Source of the DNA: Amycolatopsis nivea
GTDB lineage: Bacteria > Actinomycetota > Actinomycetes > Mycobacteriales > Pseudonocardiaceae
DNA length: 64,000 nt
Direction of reading: 5' to 3'
Assembly: GCF_004522235.1 (NCBI RefSeq)
Contig: NZ_SDLT01000010.1
Location: forward strand, 1 to 64,000
Shown here: in pieces, positions 34,293 to 42,812 of the stretch
How positions within the stretch are numbered: the first letter of the stretch is position 1
How the letters are laid out: each line of letters opens with the position of its first letter
The notes under the pieces: model-generated
The model's input: only the letters and a program-made list of their open reading frames with translations
Databases searched by the model: none
Told to the model about the DNA's origin: nothing
Program-made: the position numbers and the translations under genes

Positions 34293-37157
34293 ATGCCGGC
34301 CCGAGCCCGTTCGCAATCGGCACTGCAGGAAGCACTCGCGCGGGCGGTGTCCGGCGAGGTCGCCGGCGACCCGGCCACGCTCGCCACCCACTCCACCGAC
34401 GCGTCGAACTACCGGCACGTCCCGCTGCTCGTGGTGCGGCCGCGCAGCGCCGACGACGTGGTGGCGGCGCTGCGGGTGTGCGCGGACCACGGCGCGCCCG
34501 TCCTCCCGCGCGGCGCGGCAACGAGCATCGGCGGCCAGGCCGCGAACCGCGCGGTGATCCTGGATTTCACCCGGCACCTCAACCGCGTGCTGGACCTCGA
34601 CTCCGCCGCCCGCACCGCGCGCGTCGAACCCGGTCTCGTGCTGGACCGGCTGCGCGAACGGGCCGCCGGGCACGGGCTCACCTTCGGACCGGACCCGTCG
34701 ACGCACAGCCGGTGCACGATCGGCGGCATGATCGGCAACAACGCCTGCGGTTCGCATTCGGTGGCCTGGGGCAAGACGGTCGACAACGTCCGCGCGCTGG
34801 AAATCGCCCTCCTCGACGGAACCCGGCTCGAGGTCGGTCCCACCTCACCGGCGGAGCTGGAGGAACTCTGCGCGCGCTTGGATTCGGTCGGTGCGCTCTA
34901 CCGCGGCTTGCGGGACCTGCGCGACGAATACCTGGCCGACATCCGGCTCGGCTACCCGAAACTGCCCCGGCGAGTCTCCGGGTACAACCTCGAATACCTG
35001 TTGCCGGAGAACGGTTTCGACGTCGCCAAGGCCCTTGTCGGCTCCGAGGGCACCTGCGTGACGATGCTGAGCGCGGTCGTCGACCTGGCTCCGATCCCGG
35101 CGACGCGCGCCCTCGCCGTGCTGGGTTTCGAGAACAGCATCGCCGCCGCCGACGCGGTCCCGTCGCTGCTCGACCTGCCGGTGCTGACCATGGAAGGCAT
35201 CGAGGCCGGTCTGGTCGCCGCTCTCGACGCCCGGAAACCCGGCGACCGCAGCACCCTGCCGGACGGAACGGCGTGGCTGTACCTGGAAACCGGCGGCGAT
35301 GACGCGGCGGAGGCGTTGGCCGTCGCCCGCCAGGTCGCTGCGCGTGCCCCGCAGGTCGGCGCGTCGTCGCTGGTCGTGGAGGATCCTGTTGCCCAGCGGA
35401 AACTCTGGCGGATCCGGGAGGAAGGCGCCGGTCTCGCGACGCGGCTGGCGGACGGCTCCGAGGCGTGGTCCGGCTGGGAGGACTCCGCGGTCCCGCCGGA
35501 CCGGCTCGGCGCGTACCTGCGCGAATTCGACCTGCTGCTGGACAAGCACGGCCGGAAAGGCGTGGTCTACGGCCATTTCGGCGACGGTTGTCTGCACGTG
35601 CGGATCGATTTCCCGATGGCCGCCCCGGAAGCGAAGGAAGCGTATCGGTCGTTCATGGTCGAGGCCGCGGAACTCGTGGTATCCCACGGCGGCTCGCTGT
35701 CCGGCGAACACGGCGACGGCCAAGCGCGGGCGGAACTCCTGCCGCTGATGTTCTCGCCGCGGCTGATGCAGGCGTTCGCCGACTTCAAAGCCGCCTTCGA
35801 CCCCACGAACGGCATGAACCCCGGCCGCGTCGTCGATCCCGCGCCGCTGGACGCCGACCTGCGCACGGTCATCGCCCCGCCGATCCTGCCGACCCGGGCC
35901 CGGCTCGCCCTGCACGCCGACGATGGCGACCTGGCCGCGGCGTCCCGGCGATGCGTGGGCGTGGGCAAATGCGTCTCCGCGTCGGGTGGGATGATGTGCC
36001 CGAGCTACCGCGCCACCGGCAAGGAAGAACACTCGACCCGCGGCCGGGCGCGCCTGCTGTTCGAAATGCTGGCCGGAGACGTCATCGAGGACGGCTGGCG
36101 CTCACCCGAAGTCCGCGACGCGCTCGACCTCTGCCTCGGCTGCAAGGCGTGCAAATCCGACTGCCCGGTCGGCGTCGACATGGCCTCCTACCGGACCGAA
36201 TTCCTCAGCCGCCACTACGAGCGACGGATCCGCCCGATGTCGCACTACACGATGGGCGCGCTGCCGCGATGGCTCCGGCTGGGCGCCCCGTTCGCCCGCG
36301 CGATCAACGCCGTCGCGGGCGGCTCGCTCCGGCCGGTTCTGAACCGCCTGGGCGGGATCGCCGCCGAACGCGCTTTGCCGCAGCTCGCGTCGCCGACGTT
36401 CGCTTCGTGGTTCCGCCGCCGGGAGCGGGTGACGTCCTCGTCGAAAGTCGTGCTGTGGCCGGACACCTTCACGAACTTCTTCGACCCCCGGGTCGGCCGG
36501 GACGCGGTCGCGGTGCTGGAAGCCCTGGGTCACGAGGTGGTCATCCCGGAGCGGACCGTCTGTTGTGGACTGACCTGGCACAGCACCGGCCAGCTGAGCG
36601 CCGCGCGCCGGGTCTTGCGCCGGTCTCTCGATGCGCTGGATCCGTGGCTGCAGCAGGGAATTCCGGTGATCGGCCTGGAGCCGAGCTGCACCGCGACCCT
36701 CCGGGAGGACGGCTCGGAGCTGCTGCCGGAGGATCCGCGGACGGCCTTGCTGAAGCGCAGTGTCCGGACGTTCGCGGAGCATGTCGGGGAGAGCGAGCTT
36801 CCAGCGTTGACGAAGTCCGCGGCTCCGTTGCTCACTCAGGTGCATTGTCACCAGCACGCGGACCTCGGCTACGACGCCGATTCGCAGCTGCTCGGGCGGT
36901 TGTCGGAGCATTCGCAAGTGCTGCGCGAGGGCTGCTGCGGGTTGGCGGGGAATTTCGGGTTCCAGCGGGGGCATTACGACGTTTCCGTCGCGGTCGCGGA
37001 GCACCAGCTGATGCCTGCGCTCCGTGCGGCGCCGGAAGGGACGGTGGTGCATGCGGACGGGTTCAGCTGCCGGACGCAGATTCGGCAGTTGTCCGAGCAT
37101 CAGCCTGCGCATCTTGCTTCGCTGACGGCGCGGGCCCTCGGAGTCAGTAGCGAGTGA
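34293..37157 (+). CDS. FAD/4Fe-4S D-2-hydroxyacid dehydrogenase (D-LDH/D-2-HGDH type)
   Basis: 954 aa from the ATG with AGGAGA upstream. Domains in order: FAD-binding PCMH region (about 35-260, with GGMIGNNACGSHS), FAD-oxidase C-terminal domain (to about 530, GVVYGHFGDGCLHVRIDFP, SGEHGDGQAR), a two-cluster ferredoxin domain (CVGVGKCVS...MMCPSYRATGKEEHSTRGRA; CLGCKACKSDCPVGVD) and a GlpC/CCG domain (CCGLTWHSTGQ, HCHQHADLGYD, GCCGLAGNFG). Ydi J-like proteins of this build oxidise D-2-hydroxyglutarate or D-lactate. The last codons and the stop lie inside a 130-bp direct repeat that also forms the end of the IclR gene. Confidence 0.88.
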   Translation: MPARARSQSALQEALARAVSGEVAGDPATLATHSTDASNYRHVPLLVVRPRSADDVVAALRVCADHGAPVLPRGAATSIGGQAANRAVILDFTRHLNRVLDLDSAARTARVEPGLVLDRLRERAAGHGLTFGPDPSTHSRCTIGGMIGNNACGSHSVAWGKTVDNVRALEIALLDGTRLEVGPTSPAELEELCARLDSVGALYRGLRDLRDEYLADIRLGYPKLPRRVSGYNLEYLLPENGFDVAKALVGSEGTCVTMLSAVVDLAPIPATRALAVLGFENSIAAADAVPSLLDLPVLTMEGIEAGLVAALDARKPGDRSTLPDGTAWLYLETGGDDAAEALAVARQVAARAPQVGASSLVVEDPVAQRKLWRIREEGAGLATRLADGSEAWSGWEDSAVPPDRLGAYLREFDLLLDKHGRKGVVYGHFGDGCLHVRIDFPMAAPEAKEAYRSFMVEAAELVVSHGGSLSGEHGDGQARAELLPLMFSPRLMQAFADFKAAFDPTNGMNPGRVVDPAPLDADLRTVIAPPILPTRARLALHADDGDLAAASRRCVGVGKCVSASGGMMCPSYRATGKEEHSTRGRARLLFEMLAGDVIEDGWRSPEVRDALDLCLGCKACKSDCPVGVDMASYRTEFLSRHYERRIRPMSHYTMGALPRWLRLGAPFARAINAVAGGSLRPVLNRLGGIAAERALPQLASPTFASWFRRRERVTSSSKVVLWPDTFTNFFDPRVGRDAVAVLEALGHEVVIPERTVCCGLTWHSTGQLSAARRVLRRSLDALDPWLQQGIPVIGLEPSCTATLREDGSELLPEDPRTALLKRSVRTFAEHVGESELPALTKSAAPLLTQVHCHQHADLGYDADSQLLGRLSEHSQVLREGCCGLAGNFGFQRGHYDVSVAVAEHQLMPALRAAPEGTVVHADGFSCRTQIRQLSEHQPAHLASLTARALGVSSE

Positions 37158-37272
37158 GCCGGTCCGGCGGCAGGAACGGCGCGATTTCCTTGGCCGCCTC
37201 GATCGCAAGGGTGCCCAGCTCGGGAATTCGGTCCTCGGGCAGCCGGACAGTCGGCACTTGAATGACCATCGA
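37144..37272 (-). pseudogene. Duplicated 3' fragment of the iclR gene
   Basis: On the minus strand this stretch encodes about 41 residues ending PPDRLTRY-stop, nearly identical to the C-terminus of the IclR protein encoded at 37365-38156 (VPTVRLPEDRIPELG shared). The two DNA copies run from about 37143 and 37364 and differ at only a handful of positions over about 125 bp, many of them synonymous. It lacks the DNA-binding domain and cannot be a working regulator. Confidence 0.85.
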
Positions 37273-37298
37273 TGGGGCGCAGTCCGGCGGGGCCGAGG

Positions 37299-37353
37299 GT
37301 ACGTGAGGGGAACCCTGAGGGAATCAGATTCCCTGAGGGTTCCCCTCACGTAC
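37299..37353. repeat. 26-bp-stem hairpin between the iclR end duplicates
   Basis: Arms 37299-37324 and 37328-37353 pair at 25 of 26 positions around the loop CAG. The sequence matches the hairpin at 25204 closely and the one at 12539 in its core. It lies exactly between the two copies of the iclR 3' end, so insertion and duplication may be linked. It could also terminate both convergent transcripts. Confidence 0.8.
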
Positions 37354-37364
37354 GCCTGGCGACG

Positions 37365-38156
37365 TCAGTAGCGAGTGAGCCGGTCCGGCGGCAGGAATGG
37401 CGCGATCTCCTTCGCCGCCTCGATCGCAAGAGCGCCCAGCTCGGGAATCCGGTCCTCGGGCAGCCGAACAGTCGGCACCTGAATCACCACCGCCGCCCGG
37501 GCCAGACCGCGGTCGTCCAGGACTCCCGCGCCGACGCAGCGCACTCCGGCGACGTTTTCCTCGTTGTCGATGCTGTATCCGCGATCGCGCGTCTCGGCCA
37601 GCTCCACGGCGAGGGCGTCGCGGGTGGCGAGGGTGTGCGGCGTCAGCGCGGGCAGCTGCTCCGGGAGGCGCGCGAGGTAGGACTCCGCGTCGAGGGAATT
37701 GGCGAGCATCGCCTTGCCGGAAGCCGTGGCGTACAACGGGAAACGCGCGCCGGGGTGCTGCTCGAACCGCAGCGGGAGCGTCGACTGCGCGCGCAGCAGC
37801 ACCACCGATTCGTGGCCCTCGCGGATCGTGATGTTGACCGATTCCCCGGTGTCGGCGTTGATCCGCTGGATGACCGGCAGCGCGAGCTGGAGCCCGTGCA
37901 CCCGCTGCGCGGCCTGGCCGAGCAGGATCGAGCCGGGGCCGAGGTGGTAGCTGTCGGTGCGGGGGTTGTGCGCGACGAGCCCGTCGGCGCTCAGCGCGCC
38001 CACGACCCGGTGCGTCGTGCCCGGCGTGAGGTCCAGTTTGCGGGCGATCGCGGACAGCGTGAGTTCCCCGTCCTCGTCCATGAGGAGCCGCAGGATGCCG
38101 AGCGCCCGGCGGATGGCCTGCGTTCCGGCTGGCGGTTGTGCTCCGGTCTGGTTCAC
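37365..38156 (-). CDS. IclR-family transcriptional regulator
   Basis: 263 aa. The winged helix-turn-helix is at about residues 12-70 (RALGILRLLMDEDGELTLSAIARKLDLTPGTTHRVVGAL); the IclR effector domain follows, with the GxxxPLYATASGKAMLA block. Convergent to the FAD dehydrogenase gene. Candidate regulator of the transhydrogenase/dehydrogenase divergent promoter. Its 3' end is duplicated downstream. Confidence 0.92.
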   Translation of the reverse strand: MNQTGAQPPAGTQAIRRALGILRLLMDEDGELTLSAIARKLDLTPGTTHRVVGALSADGLVAHNPRTDSYHLGPGSILLGQAAQRVHGLQLALPVIQRINADTGESVNITIREGHESVVLLRAQSTLPLRFEQHPGARFPLYATASGKAMLANSLDAESYLARLPEQLPALTPHTLATRDALAVELAETRDRGYSIDNEENVAGVRCVGAGVLDDRGLARAAVVIQVPTVRLPEDRIPELGALAIEAAKEIAPFLPPDRLTRY

Positions 38157-38220
38157 CTGGGTTCCGTGGTTCTCGCGCTGTCGGGTGAGGCCAGGTTAAC
38201 GCGTGCCGCGTCCGGTCCGC

Positions 38221-39153
38221 TCAGCCGATCTCCAGTACCGCCTTTCCGCGCAACCTCCGGCCGACCAGCGCCTGCACCGCTTCCGCGTACCGGTCCCACG
38301 GCCCGCGCCAGCTGATGCCCGGGTCGAGCCGTCCGGCGGCGGTTTCGGCGGCCAGCCAGGTCAGGTCGGCGGAGAAGCCGGCCGCGGGATCGGCCAGCAG
38401 GAAGAACGTGCGGATCGACCGGTCGTGCCGCCCCTCGGTGCCCAAGAAGGCCTCCGGCGGCAGCACCGCGTCCGCTTCGGCTGAGCGGCCCACGTTGATC
38501 AGCGTGCCGCCCGCCTCCAACGCGGCGAAGGCGGCCACGAGATCCGGCCCGCCGACGTTGTCCAGCACCGCGAACACCGGCCGGTCGACATCGGCGACCG
38601 ACGTGCGCACCTCGGCCGCACCCAGCGCGAGCAGGCCTTTCTCCTGAGCCGGATCCCGGCTGATCGCCACGACCTCCGCCCCGGCGCGGGCGGCGAGCTG
38701 CACCGCGTACCGGCCCACCCCGCCGGACGCGCCGGTGATCAGCACCCGCCGTCCGAGGACCGGGCCCATCCGGCGCAGCACGTGCAAAGCGCTCAGCGCG
38801 GCGACCGGCAGAGTGCTGATCGCGCCAAGGTCAGCGCCATCCGGAACGGTGCCGATCAGGTTCGTCGGCACCGCGCGCAGTTCGGCCCAGCCCGCTGTGC
38901 CGAGCGTGACGACCGGCGTCCCGGCGGCCGGGCCGGAACCGTCGGCGGCCGCCTGGACGACGACGCCCGCCGCGTCCCAGCCGATCACGGTGCCGTTCGG
39001 GACGGACGGATCGGTGGCGTCCTTGACCTCGCCGAAGTTGAGCGACGCCGCGGCGACCCGGACCAGCGCCTCGCCGGGCGCGGGGACCGGGTCGGCGACC
39101 TCGGCCAGGGACAAATGCGCGGGCGCGGTGTGGTCGACAACGAGTGCACGCAC
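38221..39153 (-). CDS. Quinone oxidoreductase-like MDR protein (zinc-independent)
   Basis: 310 aa from GTG 39153, which has AGGGGGTT upstream; an ATG at 39177 would leave the start within the operator region. ASLNFGEVKDAT, the GASGGVGRYAVQLAARAGAEVVA NADPH motif and the absence of zinc-binding cysteines mark the QOR group of medium-chain reductases. Divergent from a TetR gene with a 15-bp palindrome between, a typical arrangement for a repressor and its target. Confidence 0.87.
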   Translation of the reverse strand: MRALVVDHTAPAHLSLAEVADPVPAPGEALVRVAAASLNFGEVKDATDPSVPNGTVIGWDAAGVVVQAAADGSGPAAGTPVVTLGTAGWAELRAVPTNLIGTVPDGADLGAISTLPVAALSALHVLRRMGPVLGRRVLITGASGGVGRYAVQLAARAGAEVVAISRDPAQEKGLLALGAAEVRTSVADVDRPVFAVLDNVGGPDLVAAFAALEAGGTLINVGRSAEADAVLPPEAFLGTEGRHDRSIRTFFLLADPAAGFSADLTWLAAETAAGRLDPGISWRGPWDRYAEAVQALVGRRLRGKAVLEIG

Positions 39154-39179
39154 GGTCGGGAACCCCCTGGAAGTCAATG

Positions 39180-39194
39180 TGCCACAGTGTGGCA
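39180..39194. promoter_or_regulatory. Perfect 15-bp palindrome, TetR operator candidate
   Basis: TGCCACAGTGTGGCA lies in the 95-bp divergent region, 27 bp upstream of the GTG start of the quinone oxidoreductase gene and 55 bp upstream of the tetR ATG. Symmetric TetR proteins bind such sites. Confidence 0.65.
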
Positions 39195-39248
39195 GTTGCT
39201 TCTGTATAGCATATGCGCCCGCGGTGCGTGCTGGGTAAACTGCCGCGG

Positions 39249-39839
39249 ATGACCGACCCCGGACCGCTCACGCTGCGCGAGCGCAAGAAGCAGCGCACCC
39301 GCCAAGCGCTGGTGGAAACCGCGATCGCGATCTTCAGCGAGCGCGGATTCGACGCCACCCCGCTCGACGCGCTGCTCGACGAGGTCGAGGTGTCGCGCCG
39401 GACGTTCTTCCGCAATTTCCGCTCGAAGGAGGACGTCGCGCTCGCCGCGGTCAAGGAGCTCTGGAGCGCCTACCTCGAGGTCCTGGACGAGACCGCCAAG
39501 TCCGGCCCGCTCGCCGACGTCTTCCGCGACGCGATGCTCGCGACCCTCGGCCGGATGGACGAGAACTGGTACCAGCGGTTCCCCGCGACGCTCCGGCTGA
39601 TCGACGAATCCCCGGCGCTGAACGGGCACACCCTGCGGCACTGCGCGGAAACCGAGGCGGAAATCGTGCGCAGGCTCGGCGATTCCCGTCTCGAACTGCG
39701 ACTGCTCGTCGAGTTCTGTGTGGCGGCTTGGCGGTGTGCGCTGGACGAATGGCTGCCCGACTGCGCGCCGGGCGAACTCCCCGGGCACGTGCGGCGCGCT
39801 TTCGCGGCCATGGACGGCAGTGTGCGGCTGCGGGCGTGA
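39249..39839 (+). CDS. TetR-family transcriptional regulator
   Basis: 196 aa from the ATG at 39249. N-terminal RERKKQRTRQALVETAIAIFSERGFDATPLDALLDEVEVSRRTFFRNFRSKEDV is a standard TetR DNA-binding domain. Likely repressor of the divergent quinone oxidoreductase. Confidence 0.92.
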   Translation: MTDPGPLTLRERKKQRTRQALVETAIAIFSERGFDATPLDALLDEVEVSRRTFFRNFRSKEDVALAAVKELWSAYLEVLDETAKSGPLADVFRDAMLATLGRMDENWYQRFPATLRLIDESPALNGHTLRHCAETEAEIVRRLGDSRLELRLLVEFCVAAWRCALDEWLPDCAPGELPGHVRRAFAAMDGSVRLRA

Positions 39840-39867
39840 CCGGCCCGTATCATCGGATTCGTACGGT

Positions 39868-39877
39868 CCGCTAATGA
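39868..39877. promoter_or_regulatory. TCATTAGCGG motif upstream of marR
   Basis: Read on the minus strand this is TCATTAGCGG; an ATTAGCGG copy also occurs in front of the SDR gene (41190-41197). ATCAT and ATGAT half-sites frame it. A shared MarR operator half-site is inferred. Confidence 0.4.
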
Positions 39878-39892
39878 TGGGCAGGGGAAACG

Positions 39893-40411
39893 ATGTCAGG
39901 TCCGCTGGTGCCGGGCGGGATCGGGGAGCACACGAGCTGCCTGCTGGTCAAACTCGGCCAGGTCGTGTTCCGGCTCGCCGAGGACCGGCTGCACGGGCTG
40001 GGCCTGCGGGTGCGGCACTACAGCGTCCTCCAGGCGCTGGCCGACAACGGCCCGATGTCGCAGCTGTCGCTGGGCGCGTACCTGCGCATCGACCCGGCGA
40101 CCATGGTCAGCAGCCTGGACGACCTCGAGACCCTCGGACTCGCCGCCCGCGCCCGAGACCCCGAAGACCGGCGGCGCTACGTCGTCGACCTCAGCGACGC
40201 GGGGCGGAAGACGCTGCGCAAGGCGAACGAACTGCTGGTCGACCTCGACCAGCACGTGCTCAGCGACCTTCCGCAGCGTTCCCACGATTCGCTGCACAAG
40301 CTGCTGGCGAGGATGAACGAGGGCGAGACGCTGCCCGGGGAGTTCGACCGGATGCGGGATCAGGCCGGGTCGACGAAGATGTCGAGTGTCAGTTCGCCTT
40401 CGCCGCGCTGA
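39893..40411 (+). CDS. MarR-family transcriptional regulator
   Basis: 172 aa. Winged helix in LRVRHYSVLQALADNGPMSQLSLGAYLRIDPATMVSSLDDLETLGLAARARDPEDRRRYVVDLSDAGR, the MarR core with its DxR wing. The final about 17 codons overlap the 3' end of the convergent SDR gene by 52 bp. Likely controls that SDR and itself. Confidence 0.9.
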   Translation: MSGPLVPGGIGEHTSCLLVKLGQVVFRLAEDRLHGLGLRVRHYSVLQALADNGPMSQLSLGAYLRIDPATMVSSLDDLETLGLAARARDPEDRRRYVVDLSDAGRKTLRKANELLVDLDQHVLSDLPQRSHDSLHKLLARMNEGETLPGEFDRMRDQAGSTKMSSVSSPSPR

Positions 40412-41175
40412 TAGCGGGATAGGTCGGTTACGCCTTCGGCGGCGAGTACTTCGTCGTCGATGAACAGATTCCCGGTGCATTCGCGCGACGGTCGGGTGAG
40501 GATCGCGTACGCAGCATCGGCGATGATCTCCGGCGTGCGCGCTTGGCTTGCGCCGCCGATGATGTTGCGCACCGCTGCGGTGTCGATGAGGGTGCGCGGC
40601 CACAGTGAATTCGCGGCGATTCCGTCCGCTTTCAGTTCCTCCGCGAGGCCCACGGTGCACAGGCTCATGCCGTACTTGGAGAGCGTGTAGCCCAGGTGCG
40701 CGCCGATCCACGCGGGGGAGAGGTTCAGCGGCGGCGAAAGCGTCAGGATGTGCGGATTCGCGGCCTTGCGCAGGTGCGGGATCGCCGCCTTGCTGAGCAG
40801 GAACGTGCCTCGCGTGTTGATGTCCTGCATGAGGTCGTAGCGCTTCATCGAGAGCTCTTCGGTGCCGGACCGGTCGAGCGCGCTGGCGTTGTTGACGACG
40901 ATGTCGATGCCGCCGAACTGCGTCGCCGCCGCTTCGGCCGCGGAGAGCACGTCGTCCTCGGAGCGCACGTCCCCGACGATCGGCAGCGCCTGCCCGCCGG
41001 CGGTTTCGATCTCCTTCGCGGCGGTGTAGACGGTGCCTTCCAGCTTCGGATGCGGTTCGGCGGTTTTGGCCAGCAGAACGACATTCGCCCCGTCCCGCGC
41101 CGCGCGGGTCGCGATGGCCAGGCCGATGCCGCGGCTGCCGCCGGACATGAGGACGGTCTTTCCGGCTAGAGTCAT
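40360..41175 (-). CDS. Short-chain dehydrogenase (HSDL2-like)
   Basis: 271 aa. GGSRGIGLAIA nucleotide loop, NNAS, and the catalytic GYTLSKYGM (YxxxK) are present. The longer N-terminal part (AEPHPKLEGTVYTAAKEIETAGG) is typical of the hydroxysteroid-dehydrogenase-like 2 group. The end overlaps marR by 52 bp. Confidence 0.88.
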   Translation of the reverse strand: MTLAGKTVLMSGGSRGIGLAIATRAARDGANVVLLAKTAEPHPKLEGTVYTAAKEIETAGGQALPIVGDVRSEDDVLSAAEAAATQFGGIDIVVNNASALDRSGTEELSMKRYDLMQDINTRGTFLLSKAAIPHLRKAANPHILTLSPPLNLSPAWIGAHLGYTLSKYGMSLCTVGLAEELKADGIAANSLWPRTLIDTAAVRNIIGGASQARTPEIIADAAYAILTRPSRECTGNLFIDDEVLAAEGVTDLSRYQRGEGELTLDIFVDPA

Positions 41176-41187
41176 GAGCGCAACATA

Positions 41188-41197
41188 CCATTAGCGG
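41188..41197. promoter_or_regulatory. CCATTAGCGG motif upstream of the SDR gene
   Basis: Lies 13-22 bp before the SDR ATG and shares ATTAGCGG with the site before marR, followed in both by C/A and a TA step. Confidence 0.4.
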
Positions 41198-41222
41198 TAC
41201 ATATGATTGAAGAGTCGAATCG

Positions 41223-42236
41223 TTATGACGCTCGCCGCAGCAGCCGGATCACTGCCTTCTCGATCCGCTCCCGCAGCTCCTCCTCGGCGAGCCCGTCCGC
41301 ATCGGCCTTCCGCACCGCGCGGTGGATCGTGCTGTGCCGCTCGAATTCCCGCAGCACGCGCGGGTCGACGTACGAGCGCCGGGCGACGGCAGGCGTGTTG
41401 CCGAGTTCCTCCGCGACCTCTTTCATCGCCGCGGTCTCGGCCCTCGCCTGGCCGCGCTGGGACGTCGGTGCCTCCCGCGCGGCGAGGGAGACCGCAGCGA
41501 GCACCGTCGCGTGCCAGGTCCGCAGGTCCTTCACCGTGAACTCCTCCCCGGCGAGTTCCTTGAACCGCTCGTTGACGTCGCTGGCGTGCAGTTCGTGCCA
41601 GCCGTCGTCGGTGCGGTACACGAACAGGCGCGTGGTGCCGGTGCGGCAGCGGCGGAGCGACTTGAGGACGGCGGCGAGTTCGCCGTCGCGCATGCTCAGC
41701 GACCGGACCAGGCCGCTTTTGGCGGGATAACAAAAGGTCAGCTCGTCGCCGCTGATTTTCACGTGTTCGCGCAGCAGCGTGGTCGCGCCGTGAGAACCGT
41801 TGGTTTCGGCGTACTCCTCGCCGCCGCTGCGGAAGACTCCCCGGTCGATCATCCGCAGCGCGGCGGCCGAGACTCGCCGACGGTCGAGGTGGCGCCGGCG
41901 CAGATCCTCCTGGATAGCAGCGCGGACGTTCGGCAGTTCCGCGGCCAGGTCGAGCACCCGATCGTGCTTCTCCTCGTCGCGCGCTCGGCGCCATTCGGGG
42001 TGGTAGAGGTACTGGCGACGGCCCGCGTCGTCGGTTCCGACCGCCTGGATGTGCCCGGTCGGATGCGGGCAGATCCACACCCGCCGCCACGCGGGCGGGA
42101 TCACGAGATCGTGGATGCGGTCGAGCACCTCGGAGTCGGTCACCGGGGAGCCGTCCGGCGCGAGGTACCGGAAGCCGCGGCCGCGTCGCTGCCGCTTGAT
42201 GCCTGGCGAGGACAGCTCGCTCCGCCGTAACCGCAT
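41223..42236 (-). CDS. DNA topoisomerase IB (poxvirus-like)
   Basis: 337 aa. N-terminal [20 protein letters not shown]...[43 protein letters not shown], then KDLRTWHAT and the active-site tyrosine block [15 protein letters not shown], are those of bacterial type IB topoisomerases. It relaxes supercoils through a 3'-phosphotyrosyl link. Divergent from the DUF4383 gene. Confidence 0.93.
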   Translation of the reverse strand: MRLRRSELSSPGIKRQRRGRGFRYLAPDGSPVTDSEVLDRIHDLVIPPAWRRVWICPHPTGHIQAVGTDDAGRRQYLYHPEWRRARDEEKHDRVLDLAAELPNVRAAIQEDLRRRHLDRRRVSAAALRMIDRGVFRSGGEEYAETNGSHGATTLLREHVKISGDELTFCYPAKSGLVRSLSMRDGELAAVLKSLRRCRTGTTRLFVYRTDDGWHELHASDVNERFKELAGEEFTVKDLRTWHATVLAAVSLAAREAPTSQRGQARAETAAMKEVAEELGNTPAVARRSYVDPRVLREFERHSTIHRAVRKADADGLAEEELRERIEKAVIRLLRRAS

Positions 42237-42310
42237 GCTCGCGGTTGCCCGCGGCGGCGGGCTTCAAACCGGATTCCGGACGCGCGACCGGCAGTCGAGG
42301 TTTGCCCGGT

Positions 42311-42355
42311 CCCGCACCGGTTATCCGGATATCTCCGCGCCGGACCCGGTGCGGG
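42311..42355. repeat. Two-tier inverted repeat in a divergent promoter region
   Basis: Outer arms CCCGCACCGG (42311-42320) and CCGGTGCGGG (42346-42355) are exact; an inner TCCGG/CCGGA pair (42324-42328, 42340-42344) extends the stem. It stands 22 bp upstream of the DUF4383 start and may be an operator or an RNA hairpin in its leader. Confidence 0.6.
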
Positions 42356-42377
42356 GGATTCAGGGAGGGCTCCGGTC

Positions 42378-42812
42378 ATGAGTACTGCCGTCGCGCAGCG
42401 CACGCCGCGCCAGCTCGTCGCCGCCGGTGTGGGGGCGGTGTTCCTGCTCGTGGGCATCCTCGGGTTCGTCCCGGGCGTCACCACGCATTACGACCAGCTC
42501 ACCGGTGCCGGGCACCATTCGGGCGCGCTGCTGCTCGGGCTGTTCAGCGTGTCGATCCTGCACAACGTCGTGCACCTGGCCTTCGGCGTCGCGGGGCTCG
42601 CGCTGGCCCGCACGCCGGCCGGGGCGAAGAACTTCCTCGTCGTCGGCGGGGTGGTCTACCTGGCGTTGTGGGTGTACGGGCTGGTCATCGACCACGGCAG
42701 CTCGGCCAACTTCATCCCGGTCAACACCGCCGACAACTGGCTGCACCTCGGCCTGGCGGTGGCGATGATCGTGCTCGGCGTCCTCCCGATGGGCACCCGG
42801 AGGAGCCTGTGA
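42378..42812 (+). CDS. DUF4383 membrane protein
   Basis: 144 aa, four hydrophobic helices. [22 protein letters not shown] at the start and [19 protein letters not shown] are family landmarks. Function unknown. The stop overlaps the next ATG (TGATGA), so it is coupled to the FAD-Rieske gene. Confidence 0.85.
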   Translation: MSTAVAQRTPRQLVAAGVGAVFLLVGILGFVPGVTTHYDQLTGAGHHSGALLLGLFSVSILHNVVHLAFGVAGLALARTPAGAKNFLVVGGVVYLALWVYGLVIDHGSSANFIPVNTADNWLHLGLAVAMIVLGVLPMGTRRSL

